Below are positions 25,799-35,078 of a DNA stretch of 64,000 bases, piece after piece. Numbering within the stretch: position 1 is the stretch's first letter; each line of letters starts with the position of its first letter. Made by a program: the position numbers and the translations under genes. The notes below the pieces were generated by a model. The model worked only from the letters and a program-made list of their open reading frames with translations. It was not told the origin of the DNA and did no database searches. The DNA lies in assembly GCA_020638285.1 (NCBI GenBank), contig JACKIV010000001.1:248001-312000 (forward strand). Reading direction: 5' to 3'. The stretch is from Rhodospirillales bacterium. Its GTDB lineage: Bacteria; Pseudomonadota; Alphaproteobacteria; Micavibrionales; Micavibrionaceae.

Positions 25799-27899
25799 AT
25801 GAACACTGAAACGCACAATTGCTCAAAAATGGACAGAGCATGGGACATTTGTAACCTCTGCGGGCCGCAATAAGCGCAATGAATACCGCAAGGTTATCCT
25901 GCCCCTGACCGTTCTGCGCCGATTTGATTGCCTTCTGGCGGCGACGAAGGCGGAAACGCGGGAAAGATACCAAACCGTTAAAGGCAAGCCTGATAGCGTG
26001 GTGCTGGGAACATTGCAGAAGGTCACGGGTCATCCGTTTTACAACCTGTCAAAGCTGGATTTTAACACCCTGCAAAACGACCCCAACAATCTGGCCCCGA
26101 ACCTGAACAGCTATATAAACGCTTTTTCGCCGAATATCCGGGCAATCATGGATAAATTCGCCTTCGATCAGCAGATCGGGAAAATGGCGGAAAAGAATCT
26201 GCTTTTTGAAGTCATTAAGAAATTCTCCAAAATCGACCTGACGCCCGGTAACGTCGATAACCTGCAAATGGGCTATGTGTTCGAGGAACTGATCAGGATC
26301 GGCGCGGAACAGGCGAACGAGGAAGCCGGGGAGCATTTCACCCCCCGCGAAGTCATCCGTTTAATGGTGGAACTATTGCTGTCACCCGAAAAAGACCTTG
26401 CCCGCAGCCATGTTGTCAAAACAATCTATGACCCGGCTTGCGGCACCGGCGGCATGCTGTCCGTGGCGGAAAGCTATATCCGTGAATTAAACGAAGACGC
26501 CAATCCCATGTTGTTCGGGCAGGACTGGAACGACGAAGCATGGGCAGTCTGCAAATCCGATATGCTGATCAAGGGCGAGGATGCCGATAATATCCGCATG
26601 GGCGACAGCTTCACGGATGATAAATTCCAGACCGATCCCGACGGTCAGAAATACACGTTCGATTACATGCTGGCCAATCCGCCCTTTGGCGTGTCTTGGA
26701 AACAGCAGGAACGCTATATCAATCAGGAACGCGACAAGCTGGGTTATGACGGACGCTTTGGCGCGGGCCTTCCCCGCGTGAATGACGGCGCTTTTCTGTT
26801 CTTGCAGCACATGATCAGCAAAATGCGTCAGCCCAAAGACGGCGGCAGCCGTGTAGCCATTGTTTTCAACGGTTCCCCGCTGTTTACCGGCGACGCCGGA
26901 GGCGGCGAATCCGAAATCCGGCGCTGGATCATTGAAAATGACTGGCTGGAAACGATAGTCGCCCTGCCGGATCAGCTTTTTTACAATACCGGCATTTCAA
27001 CCTATATCTGGATTGTCACCAACCGGAAGGAAAGGCTGCGCAAGGGCAAGGTGCAACTGATCGACGCTCGTCAGTTTTTCGTCAAGATGCGCAAGAGCCT
27101 TGGCAACAAGCGCAATGAAATCGGCGATGGAACGGAGAAAAAACCGGATCATATCAGGGAAATCAGCCAAATTCACGGCAATTTCAAGCATGACGAACAG
27201 CACAGCTTCACGATTGACGGGCAGAAAAAGAAACTGATCGTCAGCAAGATTTTTGACAATGAGGATTTTGGTTACCACAAGATCACGGTGGAACGCCCGC
27301 TGAAGCTGAATTTTCAGGCGAGCGATGACCGGCTGGAACGGCTGGAGGCGGAAAGCGCATTCAGAAATCTGGCGACCAGCGCCAAGAAGAATGAAAAAGA
27401 CCGGCTCAAGGATATTGAAGAAGGGCAACAGCGCCAGCAGGATATCCGGGACTTGCTGCGGGCGCTGGCGGAGAAAAGCAAGGGCAAGCTGTATAAGGAC
27501 CGCAAAGCCTTCCTGACCGACCTGAAGGCGCTGGATCGCGCCCGCGACGTGCGTTTGAGCGCGGCGGAACTAAAGGCCGTGATCAATGCGCTGGGCGAGC
27601 GCGATGAAATGGCGGAGATTTGTAGGGACCGCAACGGCGAGGCGGAGCCGGATTCCGACCTGCGCGATACCGAGAATGTGCCGCTGAAAGAAAGCATTCA
27701 GGATTATTTCAAGCGCGAAGTCCTGCCCCATGTGCCGGATGCGTGGATTGATGAAAGCAAAACCAAGCTGGGCTATGAAATTCCGCTGAACCGGCATTTT
27801 TACCGCTATGAACCGCCGCGCCCGCTGGAGGATATAGAAAAGGATATCAAGGCGCTGGAAAAAGACATTCTCGCCCTGCTGCATGAGGTGGCGGCATGA
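25799..27899 (+). pseudogene. hsdM: Type I restriction-modification methylase HsdM with one N-terminal frameshift
   Basis: HsdM is the adenine methyltransferase subunit of type I R-M enzymes. The start at 25799 reads MNTETHNCSKMDRAWDICNL, as in the family, then meets TAA at 25871. One base on, the frame continues without a break as KRNEYRKVILPLTVLRRFD and runs to 27899. The long part has the SAM motif DPACGTGG and the catalytic NPPFG, plus a C-terminal helical region for HsdS contact. One extra base at about 25871 explains everything. It may be a true mutation or a sequencing error; if real, translation of the N-terminal domain is lost. The stop overlaps hsdS by ATGA. Confidence 0.85.
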
Positions 27900-29243
27900 G
27901 CGGTTACCAGCCTTATCCGGCCTATAAACCCTCCGGCATTGACTGGCTGGAAGATGCCGGAGGAATGGCAGATTGCTATTTAAGATATGTAAACTGATAA
28001 TTGGTTTGACTTATAGCCCCGAAGAATTGGTAAATGAAGAAGATGGGACATTGGTTCTAAGGTCGTCAAACGTACAGAATGGTGATTGTTTTCAGTTTGA
28101 CAATGTGTACGTGAAATCAGAGATCCCGCTGCATCTGAAAACCTCGTTTTGAGACATATTGATTTGCTCAAGAAAATGGTAGCCGTGCACTTATTGGAAA
28201 AAATGCCACCGATGATGAATCCAAGCAAGGATGTTACGTTTGGTGCGTTTTGCGACCGTTTTTCGCGCCGTTATTATAATTTTATTTACTGGGTTCTTAA
28301 TTTTAATTTTTGAATGTCAGTCCGGGGCTTTTTGACCTCTACAACAAATCAATTAACGGTTAAAATCTAAATAGTTTTGAAGCGCCATTTCGCCTTGAGG
28401 AATGCTCAGCAACCATTGCCGATTTTGATCGGGAAACGGCGAAGATTGATGCGCTGGGCGGCGGTAAGCGGGAAACTGATCGACCGGCTGAAGGAAAGGG
28501 CGGTGCGATTACCTGCACGGTCACACGCGGCCTGCTCCTCGCTTGAGGCTGAAAAATGGTCTGAATCCCCCAACCTGCTCTTTGAAACCCTCCGGCAGTG
28601 AGTGGCTGGGCGACGTGCCGAGCATGGAGGTTAAAAACCAATAAAGACGCTATCTCGTTTATTTGACGTATTGGGTTTAGAGAAGGTGAAGGGCTATATC
28701 GTTAAGCCCAGTAAATATGCAGGATGGCAGTTTTGATTTTCAGAAATGCCTGTTTATGTTGGGAAAATACAATGAATCACCGGAGATTACGGATTGAAGA
28801 TGGTGATATTGTAATGGTGAAAACCGGGTCAACATTAGAAGGTTGCGCAAATTATTTCAGTCCCTCATCCAATGACAATCAACCCGCAGTTGGTTGTTTT
28901 TAAAAGGTGTCATGTAGTAAAGGTTTCTTTTTACGTCCTTTTTAGCACTTACCTTCAGCCACTGGTTGCCAACAGTAACACTGGAAGCACAATACCTACC
29001 ATTATGACCCAAGAAAGTAGGAAACTATTATTCGCCATTAAGCCGCCCGTGGGATTAAATGAAAAAGCCATTGCAGATTTTCTGGACTATGAAACGGCGA
29101 AGATCGATGCGCTGATCCAGAAAGTTGAAACCGGTCTTGACCAGCTTCAGGAATACCGCGCCGCGCTGATCACGGCGGCGGTCACCGGCAAGATCGATGT
29201 GCGGAAGGCGGCGGGGCAGGAAACAGGAGAAAAAGCGGCATGA
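27897..29243 (+). pseudogene. hsdS: Decayed type I specificity subunit HsdS
   Basis: HsdS normally carries two target recognition domains separated by conserved helices. Here the start MSGYQPYPAYKPSGIDWLED is intact, then the frame breaks. Remnants follow in other frames: first domain (LTYSPEELVNEEDGTLVLRS, LICSRNGSRALIGKNATDDE, 28007-28220), central helix (LIDRLKERAV near 28470), a second KPSGSEWLGDVPS start near 28588, second domain (MVKTGSTLEGC, MTINPQLVVFK near 28810-28910) and the intact C-terminal helix (AIADFLDYETAKIDALIQKV, 29068-29130). At least four frame changes or stops make it non-functional as read. Confidence 0.85.
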
Positions 29244-32200
29244 GCAAGCAGACCACAGAACAAGCGTTTGAATCCTATATCGAGGAAATGTTGCTGGCGC
29301 GGGGCGGCTGGCAGCAAGGGACAAACAAGGAATGGGACAAGGCGCTGGCGCTGTTCCCCGCGCAGGTGTTTGGGTTCTTGCAGGAAACGCAGACCGCCCT
29401 TTGGCAGGACATGAAAAAGCAGCACGGCGACGGGCTGGAAGCCATGCTGATTAAAACGCTGGCCAAGGAACTGGATGTGAAGGGATCGCTGCATGTCCTG
29501 CGCCACGGGTTCAAATTTTACGGCAAGACTTTTATTCTTTCTTATTTCAAGCCTGCGCACGGGCTTTCGCCCGATGTGATTGCGCTCTACCGGAAAAACC
29601 GGCTGACCGTGACGCGGCAGGTGCCTTGCCACCCGGACGATCACAGCACGATTGACATGGTTTTTTCGATCAACGGCCTGCCGGTGGCGACGTGTGAACT
29701 GAAAAATCCGATCACCGGCCAAAGCTGGCGGCATGCCGTGCGCCAGTATCAGAGTGACCGCGATCCCCGTGCCCCACTGTTCGATTTCAAGAAGCGGGCG
29801 CTGGTGCATTTTGCCGCCGATACGGACGAAATCCATATGACCACGCGGCTGGCGAAGGACAGGACGTTTTTCCTGCCTTTCAACCGGGGCGACAGGCCGG
29901 GGCAGATTGAATGCGGCGCGGGCAACCCGCAGCACCCTTCCGGCTATCGTACCGGATATTTCTGGGAAGATGTTCTTGCGTTTGACAGTTTCATGGACAT
30001 TATCGGTCATTTCATGTTCATCGAAAAAGAAGAAAAGAAAATTGATGATGGGCAAGGCGGCAAGAAAATCATTGCGACGGAAAAGATGGTTTTCCCCCGC
30101 TATCACCAGCTTGATGCGGTCAACAAGCTGATCAGGACGGCAGGGACAGAAGGCACGGGTCAAAATTACCTGATCCAGCATTCGGCGGGCAGCGGGAAGA
30201 CAAACAGCATTTCATGGCTTTCGCACCGGCTGGCCAGCCTGCATGACACGGATGACGCCAAGATTTTCGATTGCGTCATTGTCATTACAGACCGCAAGGT
30301 GCTGGACAGGCAGCTACAGGATGCCATTTATCAGATCGAACACGCGCAGGGCGTTGTCAAAGCCATAGATCAGGATTCCCGCCAGCTTGCCGAAGCCCTG
30401 ATCGACGGCACGAAGATCGTAATCACGACCTTGCAGAAGTTTCCTTTTGTGTTGCGCGGGCTTTTGCATGTCGCCGGGGCGGAAAGCCGGGAAGCGGCGT
30501 CAGCAGAAGAAACGAAGCAGGCGAAAGAATGGGAAGACAAGATTGCGGCGCGAAAATATGCCGTTATTGTCGATGAAGCGCATTCCAGCCAGACAGGGGA
30601 AACGGCGCGGGAACTGAAAGGCATTCTTGGTGAACAGCCGGAAAGTGATGAAGAACAGGAAAAAGATTGGGAAGACGGCCTGAATCAGGTCATTCAGTCA
30701 CGCGGCAAAAAACAGAATATCAGCTTTTTTGCTTTCACGGCGACGCCCAAGGGCAAAACCCTGGAATTGTTCGGGCGTGAAGGCGCATCCGGCAAGCCGG
30801 AGGCCTTCCATACCTACAGCATGCGGCAGGCCATTGAAGAAGGCTTTATCCTTGATGTGCTGAAAAACTATACGACCTATGCGACTTATTACCGGTTGCG
30901 CAAAGCGGCGGAAGATGATCCGAACTTTCCCAAGAAGAAAGCGGCGCGGGCGTTGGCAAAATTCATGAGCCTGCATGCCCATAATCTTGAACAGCGCACG
31001 GAAATCATGATCGAGCATTTCCGTTCGCAAGTTCAGCATATGCTGGGCGGCAGGGCCAAGGCTATGGTTGTCACGTCATCGCGCCTGCATGCCGTCCGCT
31101 ATAAACTGGCTTTTGAACGTTATATTGCAGAGCATGGTTACAGGGACATTCGCCCGCTGGTGGCGTTCAGCGGCACAGTCAAAGACCCGGAAACAGGTCA
31201 GGAATACACTGAACCCGGCATGAATATTGATATTGTTTCAGGAAATCCGATTGGTGAAGGCCAGCTTCCTGATCGTTTTGACAGTCCGGATTATCAGGTT
31301 TTGCTGGTGGCGAACAAATACCAGACCGGCTTTGACCAGCCGCTTCTGTGCGCCATGTATGTTGATAAAAGACTGGACGGCGTTCAGGCGGTACAAACCC
31401 TATCCCGCCTTAACCGCAAAATTCCCGGCAAGGATGATCCGTTTGTGCTGGATTTTGTGAATGATCCAGAAAATATATACAAGGCTTTCAAACCCTATTA
31501 CGATTCTACCAGTTTGCAGGAAAATTCCGATCCTTTGGCGCTGGAACGCATGAAGCATGAACTGGATCAGGCGCAGATTTATCACTGGAGCGAAGTAGAG
31601 GCTTTTGCCCGCATTTTCTACAAACAGCTTGATCGACAGACGCCAGCCGATCACGCCCATATGCAAAAACATATTCAGCCTGCCGTTGACCGTTTCAAGG
31701 CCATTGATGACGAACAGGCACGGACGGATTTCAGGGAAAAGCTGAATGGGTATGTAAAAGTTTACGCTTTTCTAAGCCAGATCATCCCTTATGCCGATCC
31801 CGATCTTGAAATGCTCTATAGTTTCGGGCGCGTGCTATTGCCTTACCTGCCGCTGGATCGTGACAATACCGTGATCAAAGTGGGGGATGAAGTCAGTCTT
31901 GAATATTACAGGCTCCAGCGCGTGTATTCCGGGGCTATTGATCTGAAAGCCGGAGAGTCTGACGGCGTTCGCAGCCCGACAGATGTAGGAACTGGCAAGG
32001 CAAAGGATGAAAGAGCGCCTCTTTCTGAAATCATTCAGGTTTTGAATGAGCGCTTTGGAACAAGTTTTACGGATGAAGACCGGCTGTTTTTTGAGCAGAT
32101 CAAGGAGAAAGCTATCAAGAATGAGCAGATTATAAAAACAGCTATGGCAAATCCAATGGACAAGTTTCAGCTTGGTATTCGTAAGCTGGTAGAGGATTTA

Positions 32201-32359
32201 ATGATCCAGCGCATGTCCGATAACGATAAAATCGTGACGCGCTATATGGATGACCTTGAATTTCAGAAAGAAGCCTTTCCAATCTTGGCACGAGCAATTT
32301 TTGATGCTGTGCATGCTGAAGCGGATGAAAACGATCAGGATAGGGCAGAGCAGGGCTAG
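29240..32359 (+). CDS. hsdR: Type I restriction enzyme endonuclease subunit HsdR
   Basis: HsdR is the motor and nuclease subunit of type I restriction enzymes. The 1039-residue product is full length and intact. The N-terminal nuclease domain has Asp in IDMVFSINGLPVATCELK with the ELK of the PD-(D/E)xK site. Two RecA-like SF2 helicase domains follow, with Walker A QHSAGSGKTNS (about residue 310) and DEAH in VIVDEAHSSQ, then motifs such as VANKYQTGFDQP and a C-terminal helical domain. Its ATG overlaps the hsdS stop (ATGA), the usual coupling. HsdR cannot act without HsdM and HsdS, which are broken here. Confidence 0.95.
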   Translation: MSKQTTEQAFESYIEEMLLARGGWQQGTNKEWDKALALFPAQVFGFLQETQTALWQDMKKQHGDGLEAMLIKTLAKELDVKGSLHVLRHGFKFYGKTFILSYFKPAHGLSPDVIALYRKNRLTVTRQVPCHPDDHSTIDMVFSINGLPVATCELKNPITGQSWRHAVRQYQSDRDPRAPLFDFKKRALVHFAADTDEIHMTTRLAKDRTFFLPFNRGDRPGQIECGAGNPQHPSGYRTGYFWEDVLAFDSFMDIIGHFMFIEKEEKKIDDGQGGKKIIATEKMVFPRYHQLDAVNKLIRTAGTEGTGQNYLIQHSAGSGKTNSISWLSHRLASLHDTDDAKIFDCVIVITDRKVLDRQLQDAIYQIEHAQGVVKAIDQDSRQLAEALIDGTKIVITTLQKFPFVLRGLLHVAGAESREAASAEETKQAKEWEDKIAARKYAVIVDEAHSSQTGETARELKGILGEQPESDEEQEKDWEDGLNQVIQSRGKKQNISFFAFTATPKGKTLELFGREGASGKPEAFHTYSMRQAIEEGFILDVLKNYTTYATYYRLRKAAEDDPNFPKKKAARALAKFMSLHAHNLEQRTEIMIEHFRSQVQHMLGGRAKAMVVTSSRLHAVRYKLAFERYIAEHGYRDIRPLVAFSGTVKDPETGQEYTEPGMNIDIVSGNPIGEGQLPDRFDSPDYQVLLVANKYQTGFDQPLLCAMYVDKRLDGVQAVQTLSRLNRKIPGKDDPFVLDFVNDPENIYKAFKPYYDSTSLQENSDPLALERMKHELDQAQIYHWSEVEAFARIFYKQLDRQTPADHAHMQKHIQPAVDRFKAIDDEQARTDFREKLNGYVKVYAFLSQIIPYADPDLEMLYSFGRVLLPYLPLDRDNTVIKVGDEVSLEYYRLQRVYSGAIDLKAGESDGVRSPTDVGTGKAKDERAPLSEIIQVLNERFGTSFTDEDRLFFEQIKEKAIKNEQIIKTAMANPMDKFQLGIRKLVEDLMIQRMSDNDKIVTRYMDDLEFQKEAFPILARAIFDAVHAEADENDQDRAEQG

Positions 32360-32584
32360 ACATGTAGGGATGAAGTCGGCAAGGTTATTGTTATGACTGA
32401 TCGTAAAAATGTAGATGGACTGCAAAGCGTGTTCAAGATTGGGTATAATACAGGGATGAACAATGATGAACGGTTATGCACAGAAAACCGGCTGACTTTA
32501 AAAATATCGGGTATAAATGCGGGTATATCTGTAATTCAATTCAATAAATGTTATCTGATAACAACAGGTTGCTAATAAAATGCA

Positions 32585-32606
32585 AGTCCCGTCGCTGCGC
32601 CATTTT
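32585..32606 (+). repeat. attR: partial tRNA-Asp 3' copy
   Basis: AGTCCCGTCGCTGCGCCATT repeats the tRNA-Asp 3' end with one C missing. It marks the right end of the island, and the following T-run (32602-32607) is probably the original tRNA terminator region. Bases 32360-32584 hold no convincing gene. Confidence 0.75.
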
Positions 32607-32656
32607 TTCCCGAAACGGCAGTTCTTTTTGTAATGCTCCAATATTTTCCAGAGCAA

Positions 32657-33034
32657 ATGTCCAGCAACATCCCGTCGTGGACCGAGATTTTTATCGACAA
32701 TCTGGCGCTGGACATGTTCATCGGCGTTCACGATCACGAGAAAGCCGCGCCGCAAAGGGTTCTGGTGTCCCTGTCCGCTCGCGTTGATCCGCCCCATGCA
32801 GACAGAGACGATCTGTCCGGCGTTGTGTCTTACGGCGATCTTGTTCGGACAATTCAGGCCCTGGCGGAGGCCGGGCATATCAATCTTTTGGAGACATTCG
32901 CCGAACGCATCGCCGAGGCAGCGCTGGGCGATTCACGCGTTCATGCGGTGAGCGTTCGTATCGCAAAGCCCCAGGCCTGCACGGCGGCGCAGGGTGTAGG
33001 CGTGCAGATTTTTCGCGCCCGGAATCCGGGCTGA
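32657..33034 (+). CDS. folB: Dihydroneopterin aldolase
   Basis: FolB cleaves 7,8-dihydroneopterin to 6-hydroxymethyl-dihydropterin in folate synthesis. The 125-residue product has the family pattern DNLALDMFIGVHDHEKAAPQRVLVSLSARV at the N-terminus, GVVSYGDLVRTI, and NLLETFAERIAEAAL with the Glu that binds the pterin; the catalytic Lys is in RIAKPQA. The ATG at 32657 was preferred to one at 32633 because homology begins at about SWTEIFIDNL; neither has a strong ribosome site. It was probably adjacent to tRNA-Asp before the island inserted. folE, an earlier pathway gene, lies on the other side. Confidence 0.92.
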   Translation: MSSNIPSWTEIFIDNLALDMFIGVHDHEKAAPQRVLVSLSARVDPPHADRDDLSGVVSYGDLVRTIQALAEAGHINLLETFAERIAEAALGDSRVHAVSVRIAKPQACTAAQGVGVQIFRARNPG

Positions 33035-33046
33035 AGTCTGAGTCCC

Positions 33047-33640
33047 TCAATCAAACTCGGCCAGCAGTTTGTCGATGTCCGCCTGAGAGATTCCCGCACC
33101 CGGAAGCTGGGGGCCGTTGAGCAGGGCGGAGTCGTCCTGTGGCCCCGTTGATGCGCTTTCATCTTCGGCGGAGAATTTATCCGCGCCCAGAAGAGACAGG
33201 AGCGAGTCCACTTTTGCGTCGATGTCTTTAAGGGTTTTGACGACCTTTGTAATACGCTGGCCGGTGATGTCCTGAAAGGAGCAGGCCTCAAAAATTTTCA
33301 TGGTCGCATCGGTGATGGATTTGGCCTGTTCGCCTTCCAGCCCGGCAGCGGCATTTTCGATGGCCTCGCAACAGTCCATAATGGTTCCGGTCGCCTCGGC
33401 GGTGGCCGCCACGACGGCGTCAAGTTCATCGGTGGCGCTGGGGATGTGCTTGTGCTTGATCTCGCCTGGGCGCGACAGGCCGATTTCCCGCCGGGCGTCT
33501 TCGATGATCTGGTGCAGGTCGCGCAGCTCCCGATAGAGCAGGTCCCGCGAGATGGTCTCGGATGCGCCGACCTTGTTGATGACCGAGCTGATGATTTGAA
33601 CGACCTGATCGCGCTTGTAGGCGTTTGACGTTTCGGCCAT
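33047..33640 (-). CDS. cheZ: CheZ-family chemotaxis phosphatase
   Basis: CheZ dephosphorylates CheY-P to end the flagellar signal. The 197-residue helical protein contains the catalytic family motif as ACSFQDITGQRITKVV (about residues 118-133, with the active Gln in FQDITGQ). It ends in SQADIDKLLAEFD, a C-terminal peptide of the type that docks CheY. AAGGAG precedes the ATG at 33640. It lies 36 bases downstream of cheY on the same strand, supporting a working pair. Other chemotaxis genes are not in the window. Confidence 0.85.
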   Translation of the reverse strand: MAETSNAYKRDQVVQIISSVINKVGASETISRDLLYRELRDLHQIIEDARREIGLSRPGEIKHKHIPSATDELDAVVAATAEATGTIMDCCEAIENAAAGLEGEQAKSITDATMKIFEACSFQDITGQRITKVVKTLKDIDAKVDSLLSLLGADKFSAEDESASTGPQDDSALLNGPQLPGAGISQADIDKLLAEFD

Positions 33641-33676
33641 GAGGCTTCTCCTTAGAAAAAAAGTCCGGCAAGATTG

Positions 33677-34069
33677 TTATCCGATATCGCCAAGGACGCT
33701 CGAAATCTTCGTTTTAAGCGTTTCGGCGTTGAAAGGCTTGACGATATAGTTGTTCACGCCGGCCTGTTTGGCGGCGACGACGTTTTCGGTTTTGCTTTCC
33801 GCCGTAATCATGATGAAGGGCACGGCCTTGAATTCGTCGTTCGATGCGCGGACGGTTTTGAGTAATTCCAACCCTGTCATCGGCTCCATATTCCAGTCGG
33901 AAATGACAAGCCCGTATTTCTTTTTCTTAAGAGATTCAAGGGCAAGTTGGCCATTTGTGGCTTCGTCGACATTATTGAAGCCAAGCTGTTTGAGCAGGTT
34001 CTTGATGATTCGCAGCATCGTCTGATAATCGTCGACGATCAGGACATTCATGTTTTTGTCTACGGCCAT
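33677..34069 (-). CDS. cheY: Chemotaxis response regulator CheY
   Basis: This 130-residue stand-alone receiver domain has all phosphorelay residues: acidic pair Asp13/Asp14, phospho-acceptor Asp58 in VISDWNMEP, Thr89 and Lys111 in VKPFN. Sequence and the WNMEPMTGLELL segment match CheY, which binds the flagellar motor switch when phosphorylated. GGGAG precedes the ATG. It is followed immediately by cheZ, its phosphatase. Confidence 0.93.
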   Translation of the reverse strand: MAVDKNMNVLIVDDYQTMLRIIKNLLKQLGFNNVDEATNGQLALESLKKKKYGLVISDWNMEPMTGLELLKTVRASNDEFKAVPFIMITAESKTENVVAAKQAGVNNYIVKPFNAETLKTKISSVLGDIG

Positions 34070-34204
34070 GGCACATTACTCCCTCATGCAGAAATCCGGC
34101 GGCGCATGAATGGTGCGATGCACATACGCCTTGAAGAGCAGTATGCTGGTTAAATGGTTAATGGACGGCTAATAAAGGGAATACATACAAGGAGATGGGG
34201 CTTT

Positions 34205-34999
34205 TCAGGCCATTTCCGGCACGATGGGTCTTGTGGAAAGGGTACTGCGGGGTTTTGCGGACATATGGGCTTCGTGCAGGGCCGAGAGAAGGATTTTAGG
34301 GTTTTCAACCGCAATATCCACACAAGAGGGTAGACGATCCGGTGGGCGGCCATGATGGACGAGAACGGTCAGGAGGCTGGAATCCAGATCTTTCGCCTTT
34401 TCCAGATTCCGAATAGTGTCCTCAACAAAGAAAGATTCCCGAGGGTCGGCATTCATAAGATCAAGAATCTTTTTCAATCCCCGTGTGCTCAGGTGTTTGG
34501 ACATAAAATCGTAATCAGGCATGCCCAGAATGGGGCCAAAAAACCGCACGATGTCCAGGCGTTCCAGAACGGGCTTACCCCAGTTCTTTATGGAAGCATG
34601 GGTCAGGCACCCATGACGGAGGTGGCCGGAAAGGGATTCAAACAAAGATACGGTGTCAGGGCAGGGACGGATCCTGTCGGGGTGATTTTGGATAATTCTC
34701 TCAAACCACAAAAGGTTGACCCGTTCGTGCAGGGCGTCATGGATGGCGTCAAAATCGTACCCATAGTCTTTTGCGACTTCGTCAAATCCCAGAAAAGAGG
34801 CTCCCAGACGCGTATATCCGATTTCCCTGTAATGCAGGATGTCTTCATCGCTCAAGGTCGGAAAGGTGACGCGGGCCATATCCGCAAAGGCCCGGAGATA
34901 GTGATCCGCAAAACAAAATCCGTCCGGATGGGTGTCACGGAGCAGGGTGTTGTCCAGATCCCAGACCCCGCACTTTCTCTTTGAAAGATCGAATTTCAT
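34205..34999 (-). CDS. HAD-superfamily hydrolase (pyrimidine 5'-nucleotidase-like)
   Basis: The 264-residue product begins MKFDLSKRKCGVWDLDNTLLRD, where DLDNT is the HAD nucleophile motif I. TH in CLTHASIKNW is motif II, and the C-terminal FFVEDTIRNLEKAKD supplies motifs III/IV. It resembles haloacid dehalogenase phosphatases annotated as pyrimidine 5'-nucleotidases; the true substrate is unknown. The start at 34999 is preferred over 35026 because a strong promoter ends just before it, leaving almost no 5' leader, and because no ribosome site exists for either ATG. Confidence 0.85.
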   Translation of the reverse strand: MKFDLSKRKCGVWDLDNTLLRDTHPDGFCFADHYLRAFADMARVTFPTLSDEDILHYREIGYTRLGASFLGFDEVAKDYGYDFDAIHDALHERVNLLWFERIIQNHPDRIRPCPDTVSLFESLSGHLRHGCLTHASIKNWGKPVLERLDIVRFFGPILGMPDYDFMSKHLSTRGLKKILDLMNADPRESFFVEDTIRNLEKAKDLDSSLLTVLVHHGRPPDRLPSCVDIAVENPKILLSALHEAHMSAKPRSTLSTRPIVPEMA

Positions 35000-35006
35000 G
35001 GGCGAG

Positions 35007-35036
35007 GGTATAGCCGGGCATGTCATGCTATGTCAA
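35007..35036 (-). promoter_or_regulatory. Promoter giving a leaderless HAD mRNA
   Basis: On the minus strand TTGACA (35036-35031) and TATACC (35012-35007) are 18 bases apart. Only 7 bases separate the -10 box from the ATG at 34999, so transcription should start at or next to the start codon. Confidence 0.5.
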
Positions 35037-35078
35037 TAGTTTTTGAGCCGTCGTCTTCATTAAAAAACGGGAGATGGC

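Larger units (their letters stand above)
20909..32606. mobile_element. Integrative genomic island at tRNA-Asp (~11.7 kb)
   Basis: The segment is bounded by the 3' end of tRNA-Asp and an imperfect copy of it at 32585-32606. It begins with a P4-type integrase gene and contains two excisionase-like HTH genes, a decayed integrase, a type I restriction-modification locus and an unknown gene. Neighbouring core genes (hppA on one side, folB on the other) show the expected chromosomal context. Conjugation, replication and phage structural genes are absent, so mobility would depend on the integrase and outside help. Confidence 0.85.

Noticed and set aside
32393..32575. 60-codon ORF at the right end of the island
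   Set aside because: It has only a weak AAGG upstream and no recognisable or repeated feature, and it lies in AT-rich DNA where such frames are frequent. It could still be real but cannot be supported.
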